From Verrucomicrobiota bacterium JB022 (GTDB lineage Bacteria > Verrucomicrobiota > Verrucomicrobiia > Opitutales > Oceanipulchritudinaceae): 64,000 nt of DNA. Shown piece after piece: positions 25,219 to 35,700 of the stretch (its first letter is position 1; every line of letters begins with the position of its first letter). The stretch spans positions 186,001 through 250,000 of the forward strand of contig JAUTCQ010000009.1 of NCBI GenBank assembly GCA_030673845.1. The letters are read 5' to 3'. Position numbers and translations under genes: made by a program. A model generated the notes under the pieces. The model ran no database searches. It saw only the letters and a list, made by a program, of their open reading frames with translations, and was not told the origin of the DNA.

Positions 25219-27708
25219 ATGTCTGAGCTATCCAGCGACCTGGAAGTCCATTTGAAGGTGCCCGACTTGTGGCAGCAGGACGCGATTCGCGCCTTGCAGG
25301 CAGGTAAGGACGTGGTCGTCGATGCTCCTACCGGTGCGGGCAAGACCTACATTTTCGAGCAGTGGCTGGAGAACAGCTTGCGCGGGCAGGCCATCTACAC
25401 CGTGCCTACCCGCGCCTTGGCCAACGACAAGCTGATCGAATGGCGCGCCAAGGGCTGGAACGTGGGCATTGCCACGGGTGACCTCGCCGAAAACCTCAAC
25501 GCCCCCGTGGTGGTCGCGACGCTGGAAGCGCAAAAGAGCCGCCTCCTGGCGGGCGAAGGCCCCGCGCTGCTGGTGATCGACGAATACCAGATGCTGGGCG
25601 ACATGAGCCGGGGTACGAATTACGAACTGGCCATCGCGCTGGCACCGGAAGACACGCAACTGCTGCTGCTCAGCGGCTCGGTCGGCAACCCGGAAAGCGT
25701 GGTGGCGTGGCTGCGCCGGTTGGGCCGCGAGGTCGACCTGATCCAGCACCTGGAGCGCCCGGTGCCGCTGGATGAGATCCACATCGAGGCCTTGCCGGAG
25801 AAGGGCATCCCTGCCCGCGTGCGCGGTCTCTGGCCCCGAGCGGTCGCACGCGTGTTGAAAGCCGGCATGGCCCCGCTGCTCGCCTTTGCCCCTCGTCGCA
25901 AGGCGGCCGAGCGGCTCGCGATCGACATTGCGCGTCAACTGCCGGAGGAAGACCCGCTGATCCTCACGCCCGAGCAACAGCAGTTGGCGGGCGACGAATT
26001 GGCCCGGCTGCTCAAGGCGCGTGTGGCCTACCACCACAGCGGCCTCAGCTACCGCCAACGCGCAGGCCTGGTCGAACCGCTGGCCAAGGCCGGGCAGCTA
26101 AGGGTGGTCGTCGCTACGATGGGCCTCTCGGCGGGGATCAACTTTTCCATGCGCAGCGTGCTCGTGACCGACCGCGAATACCGCGCGGGCGACCGCACCC
26201 ACCAAGTCCGCCCCGACGAGCTGTTGCAGATGTTTGGCCGAGCCGGGCGACGCGGGATCGACAAGAGGGGCTTTGCGCTGGTGGTGCCCGGCGGGCCGCG
26301 CCTGAACGAGGGCCGTCCGCTGCACTTGAAGCGCCACAACACGGTCGACTGGCCCAGCTTCCTCTCGGTCATGCACTTGGCCGACGTCGCAGAGGAAAAC
26401 CCCGTGCTGGCCGCCCATAGCGTCGCCAGCCGCCTCTTCAGCGCCGAGCGCGTGCCGCTGGGGCTGCGTGAATTTGCCAAAAACGGCGCACGCACTCACC
26501 CCGACGAGGAGCAGCCGCCCACGCGGGTCCACCGGCAGCAGATCGTCGAGATCCAGACGCCCGACGGCGAATGGGAGCGGCAGCGGGCACCGCAAAAAGG
26601 GCACCTCAAAGACGTGGTATTCTTCCACCAGGGGAAGTGGAAACCCGCCCTGAGTGTGCCCGCGACGCTGGAGCAGATCCCGGTTGGCAACCTCTGCCGC
26701 ATGCGCCAGAACGGAAAAACATTTTACGGTCGGGAGCTACCGCTGGCCCGCCTGGGGCGCGGCGCAAACGAGGGCGAACTGGTCTTGACCCACTGGCTGT
26801 GGAAGCAGCTGAAGCAGAGCCTGCCACAGCCGCGCAAGCAGGGCCCCCGCATCAGCCGTGAGCATTGGACGCTGGAACAACTTGAGCGCGAAGTGTTGCC
26901 GCAGCTGCCGATGTGGACCATGGGAGGCCGCGCGCTGGAAATTGAAACGCGCGGTGATACGCTGGTCGCGCGGCTGGACTACCGGGAAGCGTTTGCCTAC
27001 GCTTACCGCGACGGTGCCGGGCGCTACCTGCTGGCCCCACCAGAGCGCACGACCGAGCTGGTGGCCGATTTGCGCATCTCCGGCGAGACCGACCGGGGTT
27101 CTCCCATTGCCGGCCCCACCCCGGCGGATGCGTGGTTTCAGCTGGGCCTGATCGACCGCGACGCTCGCCCTACCCGCCGAGGTGTGCTTTTCAGCTTCTT
27201 CAACCACGGGGAAGGCCTAGCCATCGCCGCCGCACTGGAAGATGCCACCTACCCCATCGAAGAACTGATCTTCGACGTGGCCAACCTGCGGGCCGGTCAC
27301 CGCTTCCAGATCCACGAGGAATATTCGGGGCGACTGGGCGGCGTATGTCGCAGCACCTACCGCAACGCGACCTACCACGGTTATCTGCGCAAGGGCGTGC
27401 CGCCGGAATATGGAGACGGCGCGGCTGAAACCCTCCGCCGCCTGGATGCCCAGCCCGGCGCGAAGCAAAAGCTGATGAGCGACGAGCTGCTGAGCGGCGA
27501 CATCGAACGCGCGCGCCTGGAGTGGCGCAGCCTGCTCAACCACATCGCCCACGCCCCCGAGCTGGAATGGGAGCGCTGGCTGGAGCTGCGGGCGCACGCC
27601 GGCTGGCTGGTCAGCAGTATGCCCGAAGGCGGCTTCCATCCGGAAGACCTCCCGCCACTGACCAGCGTGCAGCGCAAGCGCCACAAGAGCTTCCTGCGCT
27701 TTGATTAA
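25219..27708 (+). CDS. DExH-box (Ski2-like) superfamily 2 helicase
   Basis: The 829-residue product begins M-S-E-L-S-S-D-L-E. Walker A is D-A-P-T-G-A-G-K-T (about residues 35-43), and motif II is the unusual D-E-Y-Q (about 121-124). Motif III-like L-L-S-G-S-V-G-N-P and motif VI Q-M-F-G-R-A-G-R-R-G-I-D follow. The G-R-A-G-R-R-G form is typical of Ski2/Hel308-type helicases that unwind RNA or DNA with ATP. The C-terminal half (about 430-829) has no domain I recognise. The frame continues upstream to 25036, but that overlaps the DUF2231 gene and is not credible. Role in RNA turnover or repair is undetermined. Confidence 0.85.
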   Translation: MSELSSDLEVHLKVPDLWQQDAIRALQAGKDVVVDAPTGAGKTYIFEQWLENSLRGQAIYTVPTRALANDKLIEWRAKGWNVGIATGDLAENLNAPVVVATLEAQKSRLLAGEGPALLVIDEYQMLGDMSRGTNYELAIALAPEDTQLLLLSGSVGNPESVVAWLRRLGREVDLIQHLERPVPLDEIHIEALPEKGIPARVRGLWPRAVARVLKAGMAPLLAFAPRRKAAERLAIDIARQLPEEDPLILTPEQQQLAGDELARLLKARVAYHHSGLSYRQRAGLVEPLAKAGQLRVVVATMGLSAGINFSMRSVLVTDREYRAGDRTHQVRPDELLQMFGRAGRRGIDKRGFALVVPGGPRLNEGRPLHLKRHNTVDWPSFLSVMHLADVAEENPVLAAHSVASRLFSAERVPLGLREFAKNGARTHPDEEQPPTRVHRQQIVEIQTPDGEWERQRAPQKGHLKDVVFFHQGKWKPALSVPATLEQIPVGNLCRMRQNGKTFYGRELPLARLGRGANEGELVLTHWLWKQLKQSLPQPRKQGPRISREHWTLEQLEREVLPQLPMWTMGGRALEIETRGDTLVARLDYREAFAYAYRDGAGRYLLAPPERTTELVADLRISGETDRGSPIAGPTPADAWFQLGLIDRDARPTRRGVLFSFFNHGEGLAIAAALEDATYPIEELIFDVANLRAGHRFQIHEEYSGRLGGVCRSTYRNATYHGYLRKGVPPEYGDGAAETLRRLDAQPGAKQKLMSDELLSGDIERARLEWRSLLNHIAHAPELEWERWLELRAHAGWLVSSMPEGGFHPEDLPPLTSVQRKRHKSFLRFD

Positions 27709-27772
27709 AGCGCCCCGCGCAGGGCCAGTCGCGACCTCCGCGCGGAGCGGTCGAATCAAAAGCGAGCGCTCA

Positions 27773-28780
27773 TTATTCGCGGGTGCAAGACATCAGATAC
27801 TTGCCCGCGCGCAGCATCTGCGAGACGAAAGACATCTCGTTATCATACCAAGCAACCGTCTTGAGCAGCTGCACGCCGGAGGCCTGAGTAATTTTCGTTT
27901 GCGTGGCGTCGAAGAGCGAGCCGAACCGCATCCCAATAACGTCGCTGGACACGAGGGGCGCATCATTGTAGCCGAACGATTCACTCGCGGCCGATCGCAT
28001 TGCGGCATTGATCCGTTCGACGTCCACCTCCTTTTCCAGCACGGTGTAGAGCTCCACCAAAGAGCCCGAATCCACCGGCACCCGTTGGGAAGAGCCGTCG
28101 AGCTTGCCAGCCAGCTCCGGGATCACCAGGCCGATCGCTTTGGCGGCACCGGTCGTGTAGGGCACCACATTGGTCGCCGCCGCTCTTAGCCCGCGCAGAT
28201 TCTCCGTGGCCCGCGCCGTATCCAGCAGCGGCTGCGAGTTCGTATAAGCATGGATGGTGGACATCTGACCGGTCACGATCCCAAACTCGCGATGCAGCAC
28301 CTTCGCCATCGGCGCAAGACAGTTGGTCGTGCAGGAGGCGCAACTGATGACCTGATCTTGAGAATCGAGAGTCTCATGGTTCACGTCGTAGACGATCGTT
28401 TTCATCTCCTTGCCCGCCGGGGCGGAGACGATCACCCGCCTGGCTCCCGCCGACAAATGAAGCGAGGCTTCGGGCAAGGTGGTAAAGAACCCGGTGCACT
28501 CGAGCACGAGATCTATGTCGAGCGCCTTCCAGGGCAGCTTTGAGGGGTCCTTTTCCGCATAGACGCGGATGGTTTGCCCTCCCACCGCGATCAAGCCCTC
28601 GGCAGCCGACACCGCCTTGCTCCATTTGCCTTGGGCCGTATCGTATTCCAGTAGATAGGCCAGCGCAGCGGGAGAGCCCAAATCGTTGATGGCAACGACT
28701 TCAAAGGCGGGATCTTCGTGAAGAGCACGGCAAGCCAGTCTCCCGATTCTGCCGAATCCATTGATAGCTACTTTAATCAT
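27773..28780 (-). CDS. gap: Glyceraldehyde-3-phosphate dehydrogenase
   Basis: The 335-residue product converts glyceraldehyde 3-phosphate, phosphate and NAD(P) to 1,3-bisphosphoglycerate in glycolysis, and the reverse in gluconeogenesis. The NAD fold starts I-N-G-F-G-R-I-G-R-L, and the catalytic Cys is in S-C-A-S-C-T-T-N-C-L-A-P. The phosphate-binding T-G-A-A-K-A-I-G-L-V-I-P-E-L and the C-terminal W-Y-D-N-E-M-S-F follow. The ATG at 28780 gives the normal family length; a longer frame to 28819 adds 13 unlikely residues. It lies 120 bases downstream of the GlxA-type regulator on the same strand. Confidence 0.95.
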   Translation of the reverse strand: MIKVAINGFGRIGRLACRALHEDPAFEVVAINDLGSPAALAYLLEYDTAQGKWSKAVSAAEGLIAVGGQTIRVYAEKDPSKLPWKALDIDLVLECTGFFTTLPEASLHLSAGARRVIVSAPAGKEMKTIVYDVNHETLDSQDQVISCASCTTNCLAPMAKVLHREFGIVTGQMSTIHAYTNSQPLLDTARATENLRGLRAAATNVVPYTTGAAKAIGLVIPELAGKLDGSSQRVPVDSGSLVELYTVLEKEVDVERINAAMRSAASESFGYNDAPLVSSDVIGMRFGSLFDATQTKITQASGVQLLKTVAWYDNEMSFVSQMLRAGKYLMSCTRE

Positions 28781-28900
28781 CTTTTCGTCCGGTTTTCGGA
28801 GCTGGACCAACGCCAGCACCGGAGGGAGATGATATCAGCAGCGCGCTTTGGCGAAAATGACAACAAACCGGAAAATCCTGCCAGAAAGACCGATTAGAAG

Positions 28901-29941
28901 CTACACGAGCTCCATTGCCTGCTCCGAGCCCCAGCACGAGGTAAACCGCTCGCGATACTGAGAAGGCGTGACCCCGAGGTGTCTCAAAAACATCTTTCGC
29001 ATTGTATCCGCACTCGTAAGGCCACACTCCATCGCCACCCTATCCAGAGACAGGCGGCTTTCCTCCAAACGCTGCCGAGCTTTTTCAACGCGCAGTTTTT
29101 CGAGGAACTTTGCCGGGGTGTCCCCTGTCTCCTTCGCAAAGACGCGAGCAAAATTTCGAGGGCTCATTCGCGCGCGTTCGGCCAGACTCTCGATCGTCAA
29201 AGCCTGATCGTAGTGGTCGGCCAACCAGTCCAGCAACTGCCGCACCGGGAGATAGTCTACATGTTGGTGAGCCAGGGAAACGCTGAACTGGGATTGATTG
29301 CCGGGACGCTTCATGAACAACACCAACAGCCTAGCCACCTGCAGCGCCACTTCCCGGCCGTAGTCCTCTTCCACCATCGCCAGAGAGAGGTCGATACCAG
29401 CGGAAACTCCGGCCGAGGTGTAGACCTTTTCATCCCGAAGAAAGATCGGATCTTTTTCCACCCGGGTATCGGGATACAAGCGGGCCAACTCCTCGCACTT
29501 TGCCCAGTGCGTCGTCACGCGTCTGCCGCTCAAAAAACCGCATTCCGCCAGGACGAAAGCCCCCGCACAGATCGAGCCCATCCGCCTGCAGGCGTGAAAC
29601 TGGGATTTCAACCAATCAATGGCCGCATCTGGGTACCGGGGCTCTTCTCCGCGGCCGGTCACCAGAATCGTATCGGGAACAAAATCAATTGTATCGAACG
29701 TGTAATCGCAATTAACCGGGATACCGCTCGAGCTGCGCACGACCTTTTGCGATCGGTCGGCAGCAATGCAACAAACGCGGTATCCAGAGCTTTCACCAGC
29801 GGAAGCAAGGCAATCTGCCGCTTTAGAAAAAACATCTGCTGGCCCCGCGACGTCGAGAAGCGTCACGCCAGGAGCGACCAGCAGCGCAATATGTTTGATA
29901 CCGTTCAAATGGAGCCCAGTCGTACCGCCCGAGAGCAGCAT
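28901..29941 (-). CDS. GlxA family transcriptional regulator (DJ-1/PfpI domain plus AraC helix-turn-helix)
   Basis: The 346-residue product has an N-terminal amidotransferase-like domain, I-A-L-L-V-A-P-G-V-T-L-L-D-V-A-G-P-A-D-V-F with the nucleophile-elbow region S-I-C-A-G-A-F-V-L-A, and a C-terminal AraC DNA-binding domain (S-P-R-N-F-A-R-V-F-A, then A-M-E-C-G-L-T-S-A-D-T-M-R). This is the GlxA/FtrA layout, in which the first domain senses a ligand. The ATG at 29941 gives a normal start; the frame upstream is low-complexity shadow. It sits upstream of gap and downstream of the DUF1573 gene. The target is unknown; control of gap is possible but only from position. Confidence 0.85.
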   Translation of the reverse strand: MLLSGGTTGLHLNGIKHIALLVAPGVTLLDVAGPADVFSKAADCLASAGESSGYRVCCIAADRSQKVVRSSSGIPVNCDYTFDTIDFVPDTILVTGRGEEPRYPDAAIDWLKSQFHACRRMGSICAGAFVLAECGFLSGRRVTTHWAKCEELARLYPDTRVEKDPIFLRDEKVYTSAGVSAGIDLSLAMVEEDYGREVALQVARLLVLFMKRPGNQSQFSVSLAHQHVDYLPVRQLLDWLADHYDQALTIESLAERARMSPRNFARVFAKETGDTPAKFLEKLRVEKARQRLEESRLSLDRVAMECGLTSADTMRKMFLRHLGVTPSQYRERFTSCWGSEQAMELV

Positions 29942-29972
29942 CCCATGCCCAATGCAACCAAAGGCGGCGGCT

Positions 29973-30644
29973 CTAGTTCGTCGAGCTGGTGCGCAGCTGG
30001 CGGTCGATGTGACGGAGGAAGAGCGTGAGGTTTTCCTTTTTGCCTTCCTCATTCTTACCGGCGAAGCGCAGCACTTGCGACGTGGGCAGCTTTTCGGCGG
30101 TCGGGGTCACGTCGATGCGGTATTGCTCGCCTTCCTTCAGCGTTTCAACCTGCACTTCATAGCCTTCGGGAGCGTTGAAATCGAGCAGCTCTACCGGTTG
30201 ACCGGCGAGGAAGGTAACGGTCGCGCTCTTGGTGGCGCGGCCATCGTCGATCCATGCCAGCAGGCGCGGCTCCATCTCGTAGCGGCCCGGGATGACGGTC
30301 ACGAGGTTGAGGCTGTACTGCCCTTCGTCGGTCGTAACCGCAATGTGCTTTTGCTGGCGGCCCTGGCGCTCGCCGAACTGGAACACGGCCTTGATCTCGC
30401 CGCTTTCACCAGGGGCGTAGACGTCCTTTTCGGGCGCGGCAGCCGTGCAGCCGCAGGAGGTGCGCACGTTGGTAATCGCCACCGGCTTGTCGCCCGTGTT
30501 GGTGAACTTGAAGACCCCGACGGACTCCGTCATGTCGGTCGTCGCTTCAATTTCGATATTATCGGACTCGAAGCTGAGCTCCGCGTGCAAAGAGCCGGCC
30601 AGGGTAGCCCAGCCCAAAAGAATCGCCGATTTCCAGTGCTGCAT
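29973..30644 (-). CDS. DUF1573 domain secreted protein
   Basis: The 223-residue product has a signal peptide (M-Q-H-W-K-S-A-I-L-L-G-W-A-T-L-A-G-S-L-H-A). The DUF1573 signature is V-G-V-F-K-F-T-N-T-G-D-K-P-V-A-I-T-N, then T-S-C-G-C-T-A-A. The Cys pair T-S-C-G-C is the hallmark and suggests a small Ig-like periplasmic domain, but the family's function is not known. It precedes the GlxA gene by 31 bases on the same strand and may share its transcript. Confidence 0.8.
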   Translation of the reverse strand: MQHWKSAILLGWATLAGSLHAELSFESDNIEIEATTDMTESVGVFKFTNTGDKPVAITNVRTSCGCTAAAPEKDVYAPGESGEIKAVFQFGERQGRQQKHIAVTTDEGQYSLNLVTVIPGRYEMEPRLLAWIDDGRATKSATVTFLAGQPVELLDFNAPEGYEVQVETLKEGEQYRIDVTPTAEKLPTSQVLRFAGKNEEGKKENLTLFLRHIDRQLRTSSTN

Positions 30645-30695
30645 GGAGGGCAGATTGCCTCAGCTTCCAACCAACGTCAAGCCGCCCGACAGACA

Positions 30696-30727
30696 CAAAA
30701 AAGCCCGTCCGGGGGAGCCGGACGGGC
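30696..30727 (-). terminator. Intrinsic terminator of the flavoprotein gene
   Basis: GCCCGTCCGG and CCGGACGGGC form a 10-base stem. On the minus strand six T follow. It is 15 bases past the stop at 30742. Confidence 0.88.
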
Positions 30728-30741
30728 GGGGAGGAAAAATC

Positions 30742-32616
30742 CTAATAGACGTCTCGCTGGTAGCGCTTCTCCTTCTGCAGCTTCTTCACGTGGGCGATGG
30801 CGTCTTCTTCATTCAGGCCGCCGTGCTCCATGTAGACTTCGACGAGGGCTTGGTTGACGTCCTTGGCCATGCGGCTGGCGTCGCCGCAGACGTAGAAGTA
30901 GGCCCCTTCTTCGAGCCAGGCATACAGCTCCTTGCCCTTTTCCTTCATGCGGTGTTGCACGTAGACCTTCTTTTCGGTGTCGCGCGAGAAGGCGACGTCC
31001 ATCTTGGTCAATACGCCGGACTTGAGGTAGTCCTGCCACTCCGTCTGATAGTAGAAGTCGTAGAGGAAGCGTTGGTCGCCGAAGAACAGCCAGTTGCGGC
31101 CACGCGCGCCGGTGGCTTCGCGCTCTTCCACAAAGGAGCGGAAGGGAGCGATACCGGTGCCCGGCCCGACCATGATGATGGGGGTGTCGGGATCGGTCGG
31201 CAGCTTGAAGTTCTTGTTGTGGTGCATGTAGACGGGGACGGTGTCGCCCGGCTGCACGCGATCGGCGAGGAAGGTGGAGCACACGCCCTTGCGACCGCGG
31301 CCAAACGCGTCGTAGCGGACCGCGCCGACCGTGAGGTGCACTTCTTCCGGGTGCTTCTTGATGCTCGAAGCGATGGAATAGAGTCGCGGGGGCTGCGTGC
31401 GCAAGAGGTTGAGCAGCTGGTCGACCGTCAGGTTGTCGGCCGGCGGGTATTCGGCAAAGAGGTCGCGGATTTCGCGGCCCCAGAGCCATTCGCCCAGCTT
31501 TTCCTTTTGGTCGTCTTCCAGCAGGTTTTCCAGCGCCTTGTTCTTGGCAAAGGGCAGGTACTTGCGGATGAGGCTGCGGCTGAGCGAGGTGACGTCGTAG
31601 TCGCGCATCAGCAGCTCGGTCAGCGAGAGCAGCTCGCCGTTGACTTCCTTCAGCTCATCGCCGCGGAAACCAGCGAGGCGGAGCATGTCGTCGGCCACTT
31701 CCGGGCAATTCACCGGGATGATGCCGAGGGCGTCACCTGCTTCGTAGCTGAGGCCGGAGCCGGCGAGGTCGAGCTCGATGTGAAGCACTTCCTTGGAAGA
31801 GCCTTCGCCATTGAGCACGTAATTCGCCTTCACCTTGGCCGGGAAGGGGTTCTTCTTCGAGTAGCCTTCGTCGGCTTCGAGGCCGGGGAGGCTGAAGTCG
31901 CCGGGCAGCTCGATGCTGGGGGCGGCGGCGGGAGCAGGAGCGGCGGCAGCGGCCTTCTCCTTCACGCCACTGACTTCCACCATCTTCTCGAGGGCGTTGT
32001 TGAGCCACTCGCGGAAGGGCGCTTCGAATTCGACGTCGCAATCCTGGCGGTCGTAGAGGCGCTCGGCGCCCAAGTCGGCCAGTCGTTTGTCGAAGTCCTT
32101 TGCGCATTGGCAGAAGTCGGCATAGCCGGTATCGCCGAGGCCGCAGACGGAGAACTTCACCTTTTCGAGCTTCGGGGCTTGGTCGCCCATCATCAGCTCA
32201 TAAAATGGTGTGGCGCTCTGCGGCGGCTCACCTTCACCCCAGGTGGAGACGACGATGAGCACATGCTGCGCTTCGGGCAACTGGGCGGCATCGTAGTCGG
32301 CCATATCGGCCAGGGTGGTCTTGAAACCGGCGGCCTTGGCAGCCTTTTCGGCTTCCTGGGCACAGGTTTCGGCGTTGCCGCTTTCGGAGCCGAAGAGCAC
32401 GAGCAGCGGCACGGTGGGGGCAGCGGGAGCGGCAGCGGCGGCCGGGGCGGCAGCCGTTTTCGCACCACCGCCCATCATGGCTTGGCCCAGGGCGGCGAAG
32501 TAACCTCCCAGCCACATGGACTGGGCCGGTTGCAGCGTGGGCAGCAGCGCATTCAGCGCCACCTTCTGTTCATGGCCGAAAGGTGCGTTATCGGGAATCT
32601 GGATATTCTGCGGCAT
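30742..32616 (-). CDS. cysJ: Sulfite reductase (NADPH) flavoprotein alpha subunit-like diflavin reductase
   Basis: The 624-residue product carries electrons from NADPH through FAD and FMN. After a short N-terminal segment (P-F-G-H-E-Q-K-V-A-L) and an Ala/Pro linker, a flavodoxin domain (about 70-215) has G-S-E-S-G-N-A-E for FMN. The FAD-binding domain has R-L-Y-S-I-A-S and the NADP domain G-P-G-T-G-I-A-P-F-R-S-F, ending Y-V-C-G-D-A-S-R-M-A. In CysJ these electrons reduce sulfite via CysI, but no CysI is in the window, so the acceptor is unproven. It lies 126 bases downstream of gltB on the same strand, with its own terminator. Confidence 0.9.
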   Translation of the reverse strand: MPQNIQIPDNAPFGHEQKVALNALLPTLQPAQSMWLGGYFAALGQAMMGGGAKTAAAPAAAAAPAAPTVPLLVLFGSESGNAETCAQEAEKAAKAAGFKTTLADMADYDAAQLPEAQHVLIVVSTWGEGEPPQSATPFYELMMGDQAPKLEKVKFSVCGLGDTGYADFCQCAKDFDKRLADLGAERLYDRQDCDVEFEAPFREWLNNALEKMVEVSGVKEKAAAAAPAPAAAPSIELPGDFSLPGLEADEGYSKKNPFPAKVKANYVLNGEGSSKEVLHIELDLAGSGLSYEAGDALGIIPVNCPEVADDMLRLAGFRGDELKEVNGELLSLTELLMRDYDVTSLSRSLIRKYLPFAKNKALENLLEDDQKEKLGEWLWGREIRDLFAEYPPADNLTVDQLLNLLRTQPPRLYSIASSIKKHPEEVHLTVGAVRYDAFGRGRKGVCSTFLADRVQPGDTVPVYMHHNKNFKLPTDPDTPIIMVGPGTGIAPFRSFVEEREATGARGRNWLFFGDQRFLYDFYYQTEWQDYLKSGVLTKMDVAFSRDTEKKVYVQHRMKEKGKELYAWLEEGAYFYVCGDASRMAKDVNQALVEVYMEHGGLNEEDAIAHVKKLQKEKRYQRDVY

Positions 32617-32742
32617 TGCGCGAGGGATGCGGCTTCAGGACGCCAGAAGACGGCCCGGATGGCGAGAAGTTTTAGGAAGCGTTTCTATGAGGTGTGGGAA
32701 GGCGGGAGCCGGGGTAGACCGGCCCCCACGTCGCAGGCCCGA

Positions 32743-35700
32743 TCAGACCTGGATGGACTGCAGCTGGCTGTCGAACGCGAACACGGCGCGGGCCACGTCG
32801 GGCGCGGTTTGCGGGGTGACGCGCTGGAAGTAGCCGAGCGACTTCTCCCAGTTGGCCAGGATCTCGGCGGCACGGGGGCTGCCGGTAAGCTTGCGGTGCA
32901 GTTCGATGAGCTTGCGCAGGGCGACGATCTCGGTGTTGTCGTCGAGGCGCTCGAGGGAAACCATGTCCGGGTTGAGGTTGGGCTGCAGCTTGTTGTCGGG
33001 ATCGTAGACAAAAGCCACGCCACCGCTCATACCGGCGCCGAAGTTACGGCCCGTCTCGCCAAGGACGACGATCGTGCCGCGGGTCATGTATTCGCAGGCG
33101 TGGTCCCCCACCCCTTCGACCACCGCAGTGGCACCGGAGTTACGGACCGCGAAGCGCATACCGACCTGGCCGGCTGCGAAGAGGTAGCCGCCGGTGGCAC
33201 CATAGAGGCAGGTGTTGCCCGCGATGGTGTTTTCGTGCCAAGCATACTTTACGTCGTCCTTCGGGCGGAGGATAATCTCGCCGCCGTTCATGCCCTTGCC
33301 GACATAGTCGTTGGTGTCGCCAATGAGCTTGATGCGGATACCTTGGACGAGGAAGCAGCCGAGGCTTTGACCGGCGCTGCCGCGCAGTTCGAGGTTGATC
33401 GTGCCGGGCTCGAGACCGTGGTTGCCGTGCAGGTAGGCCACTTCGCCGGAGATCTTGGTGCCGACGTTGCGGTCGACGTTCACGACCTTGTACTTCTGCG
33501 AGAAGCTGGGCTTGCGATGCGTCACCGTTTCCTTCGCGTCTTGCAGGATCGAATCGTCCAGGGTGCCCTGATTGCCGATGCGTTCGTTGCGGGCGCGGGT
33601 GTGGATGCGCGGTTGTTCCCAGGTCGGGTCGACGGCGTAGAGCAGGCGCGAGAAGTCGAGGAAGTCGGACTTCGGGTTGCGCGGGTCATTGATCTGCTCG
33701 AGCATGTCGGTGCGGCCGATCATCTCGTCCATCGTGCGGAAGCCGAGCTTGCTCATGATCATGCGCACGTCTTGCGAGACCGCGTTGAAGTAGTTGACGA
33801 TGTATTCGGGCTTGCCGCGGAACTTGGCGCGGAGGTCGTCGCGTTGGGTGGCGACGCCGACCGGGCAGGTGTTCAGGTGGCAAACACGGAACATGGCGCA
33901 ACCACCGGCGATGAGCGCCGCAGTGCCGAAGTTGTATTCTTCCGCGCCGAGGAGGGCTGCCGTCACGATGTCGCGGCCGGTCTTCATGCCGCCGTCGGTC
34001 CGCAGGGTCACGCGGCTCCGCAGGTCGTTGAGCATGAGGACCTGGTGGGCTTCGGCGAGGCCGATTTCCCAGGCCGAACCGGCGTGCTTGATCGACGAGA
34101 TCGGCGAAGCGCCGGTGCCGCCGTCGTGGCCGGAGATGAGGATGACGTCGGCATAGGCCTTGGCCACCCCGGCAGCGATCGTGCCGACGCCGGAGCTGGC
34201 GACGAGCTTGACGCAGACCTTGGCACGCGGGTTGACCTCCTTGAGGTCGAAGATCAGCTGCGCGAGGTCTTCGATCGAGTAAATGTCGTGGTGCGGCGGG
34301 GGCGAGATCAGCGTCACGCCGGGCACGGAGAAGCGGAGGCGGGCGATCAGCGGGCTGACCTTCCAGCCCATGAGCTGGCCACCTTCGCCCGGCTTCGCGC
34401 CTTGAGCGACCTTGATCTCGATTTCCTTCGCGTTGGCGAGGTATTCCGCCGAGACGCCGAAGCGGCCGGAGGCGACCTGCTTGATCGCGCTGTTGGCGCT
34501 GTCGCCGTTTTCGTAGGGGTGGAAGCGCACGGGGTCTTCACCGCCTTCGCCGGAGTTCGACTTGCCGCCGATCCGGTTCATGGCAATGGCGAGCGTCTCG
34601 TGCATTTCGGGCGAAAGCGCACCGAGCGACATGGCGGCCGTGGTAAAGCGGCGGCGGATGTCTTCAACGGATTCGACTTCGTCGAGCGGCACGGACTTCT
34701 TGGCCTTGGCAGCGGGATACTTGAAGCGCAGGAGGTCCTTGATCGTGACCGGGGGGTGGTTGTCGGAAGCTTCCTGCCAAGTGAGGTAGCTCGCGTATTC
34801 CCCGTTCTTCCGGATCATGTTGTTCATGCCGGAGATGACCTTGCTGCTCCAGGCGTGGTATTCGCCGGGGCCCTTCTTGACGGGCCAGAGCCAGCCTTCG
34901 TTCCAAAGCTCCGCCGGGCGGTCCATCGGGAACGCATTCTGGTGGCGGCGCAGCACTTCGAGGGCGAGTTGCTCGTAGCCAATGCCTTCGATGGGGCTGG
35001 GCGTGCCTGTGAAGTTGGCGTCGATTACCTCCGAGCTGAGGCCGATCGCCTCGAAGATCTTGGCCCCCTGGTAGCTGAACAGGGTGCTGATGCCCATCTT
35101 GGACATGATCTTGAGCAGGCCGGCGTCGATGGCGTGGCGGTAGTTGTGCAGGGCCTTCTCCGCGTTGACCTTGGAGATGCCTTCGTCTTCCTTCGCCTCG
35201 CGCAGGAGCTTGCGGATGATGTCGTAGACGAGGTAGGGGTAGACGGCATTGGCGCCGTAACCGAGCACGGTGGCGACTTGGTGGACGTCGCGCACGTCGC
35301 CCGTTTCGGCCACGATGTCGCAATCGATCCGGCGGCCCATTTGCACGAGCTCGCTATGGACGGCGCCGACGGCGAGCAGCATGGGGATACCGGCCACGTC
35401 CTTGCTGACCTTGCGGTCAGAAATGACGATGATGCGGTAAGGCTTCTTTTCGAGCGCCTGGCGCACTTCGGCCCGCAGCTTTTCCAGCGCCGGCTCGAGG
35501 CCTTGCGGGCCTTCGGTGACGGGGAAAGTGGCGTCGACCGTCAGCACCTTGCCCTTGAGGAAGTCGGTCTTCCCGATTTCGCGGAACTCGTGGTCGAGCA
35601 AGACGGGGGATTCGAGCGCGAGGAAGTGGTGATCCTTGACGCGGGTCTCGAAGAGGCCCATGCGACCGCCGAGGTGCATCTTCAGCGACATGACGGTGCG

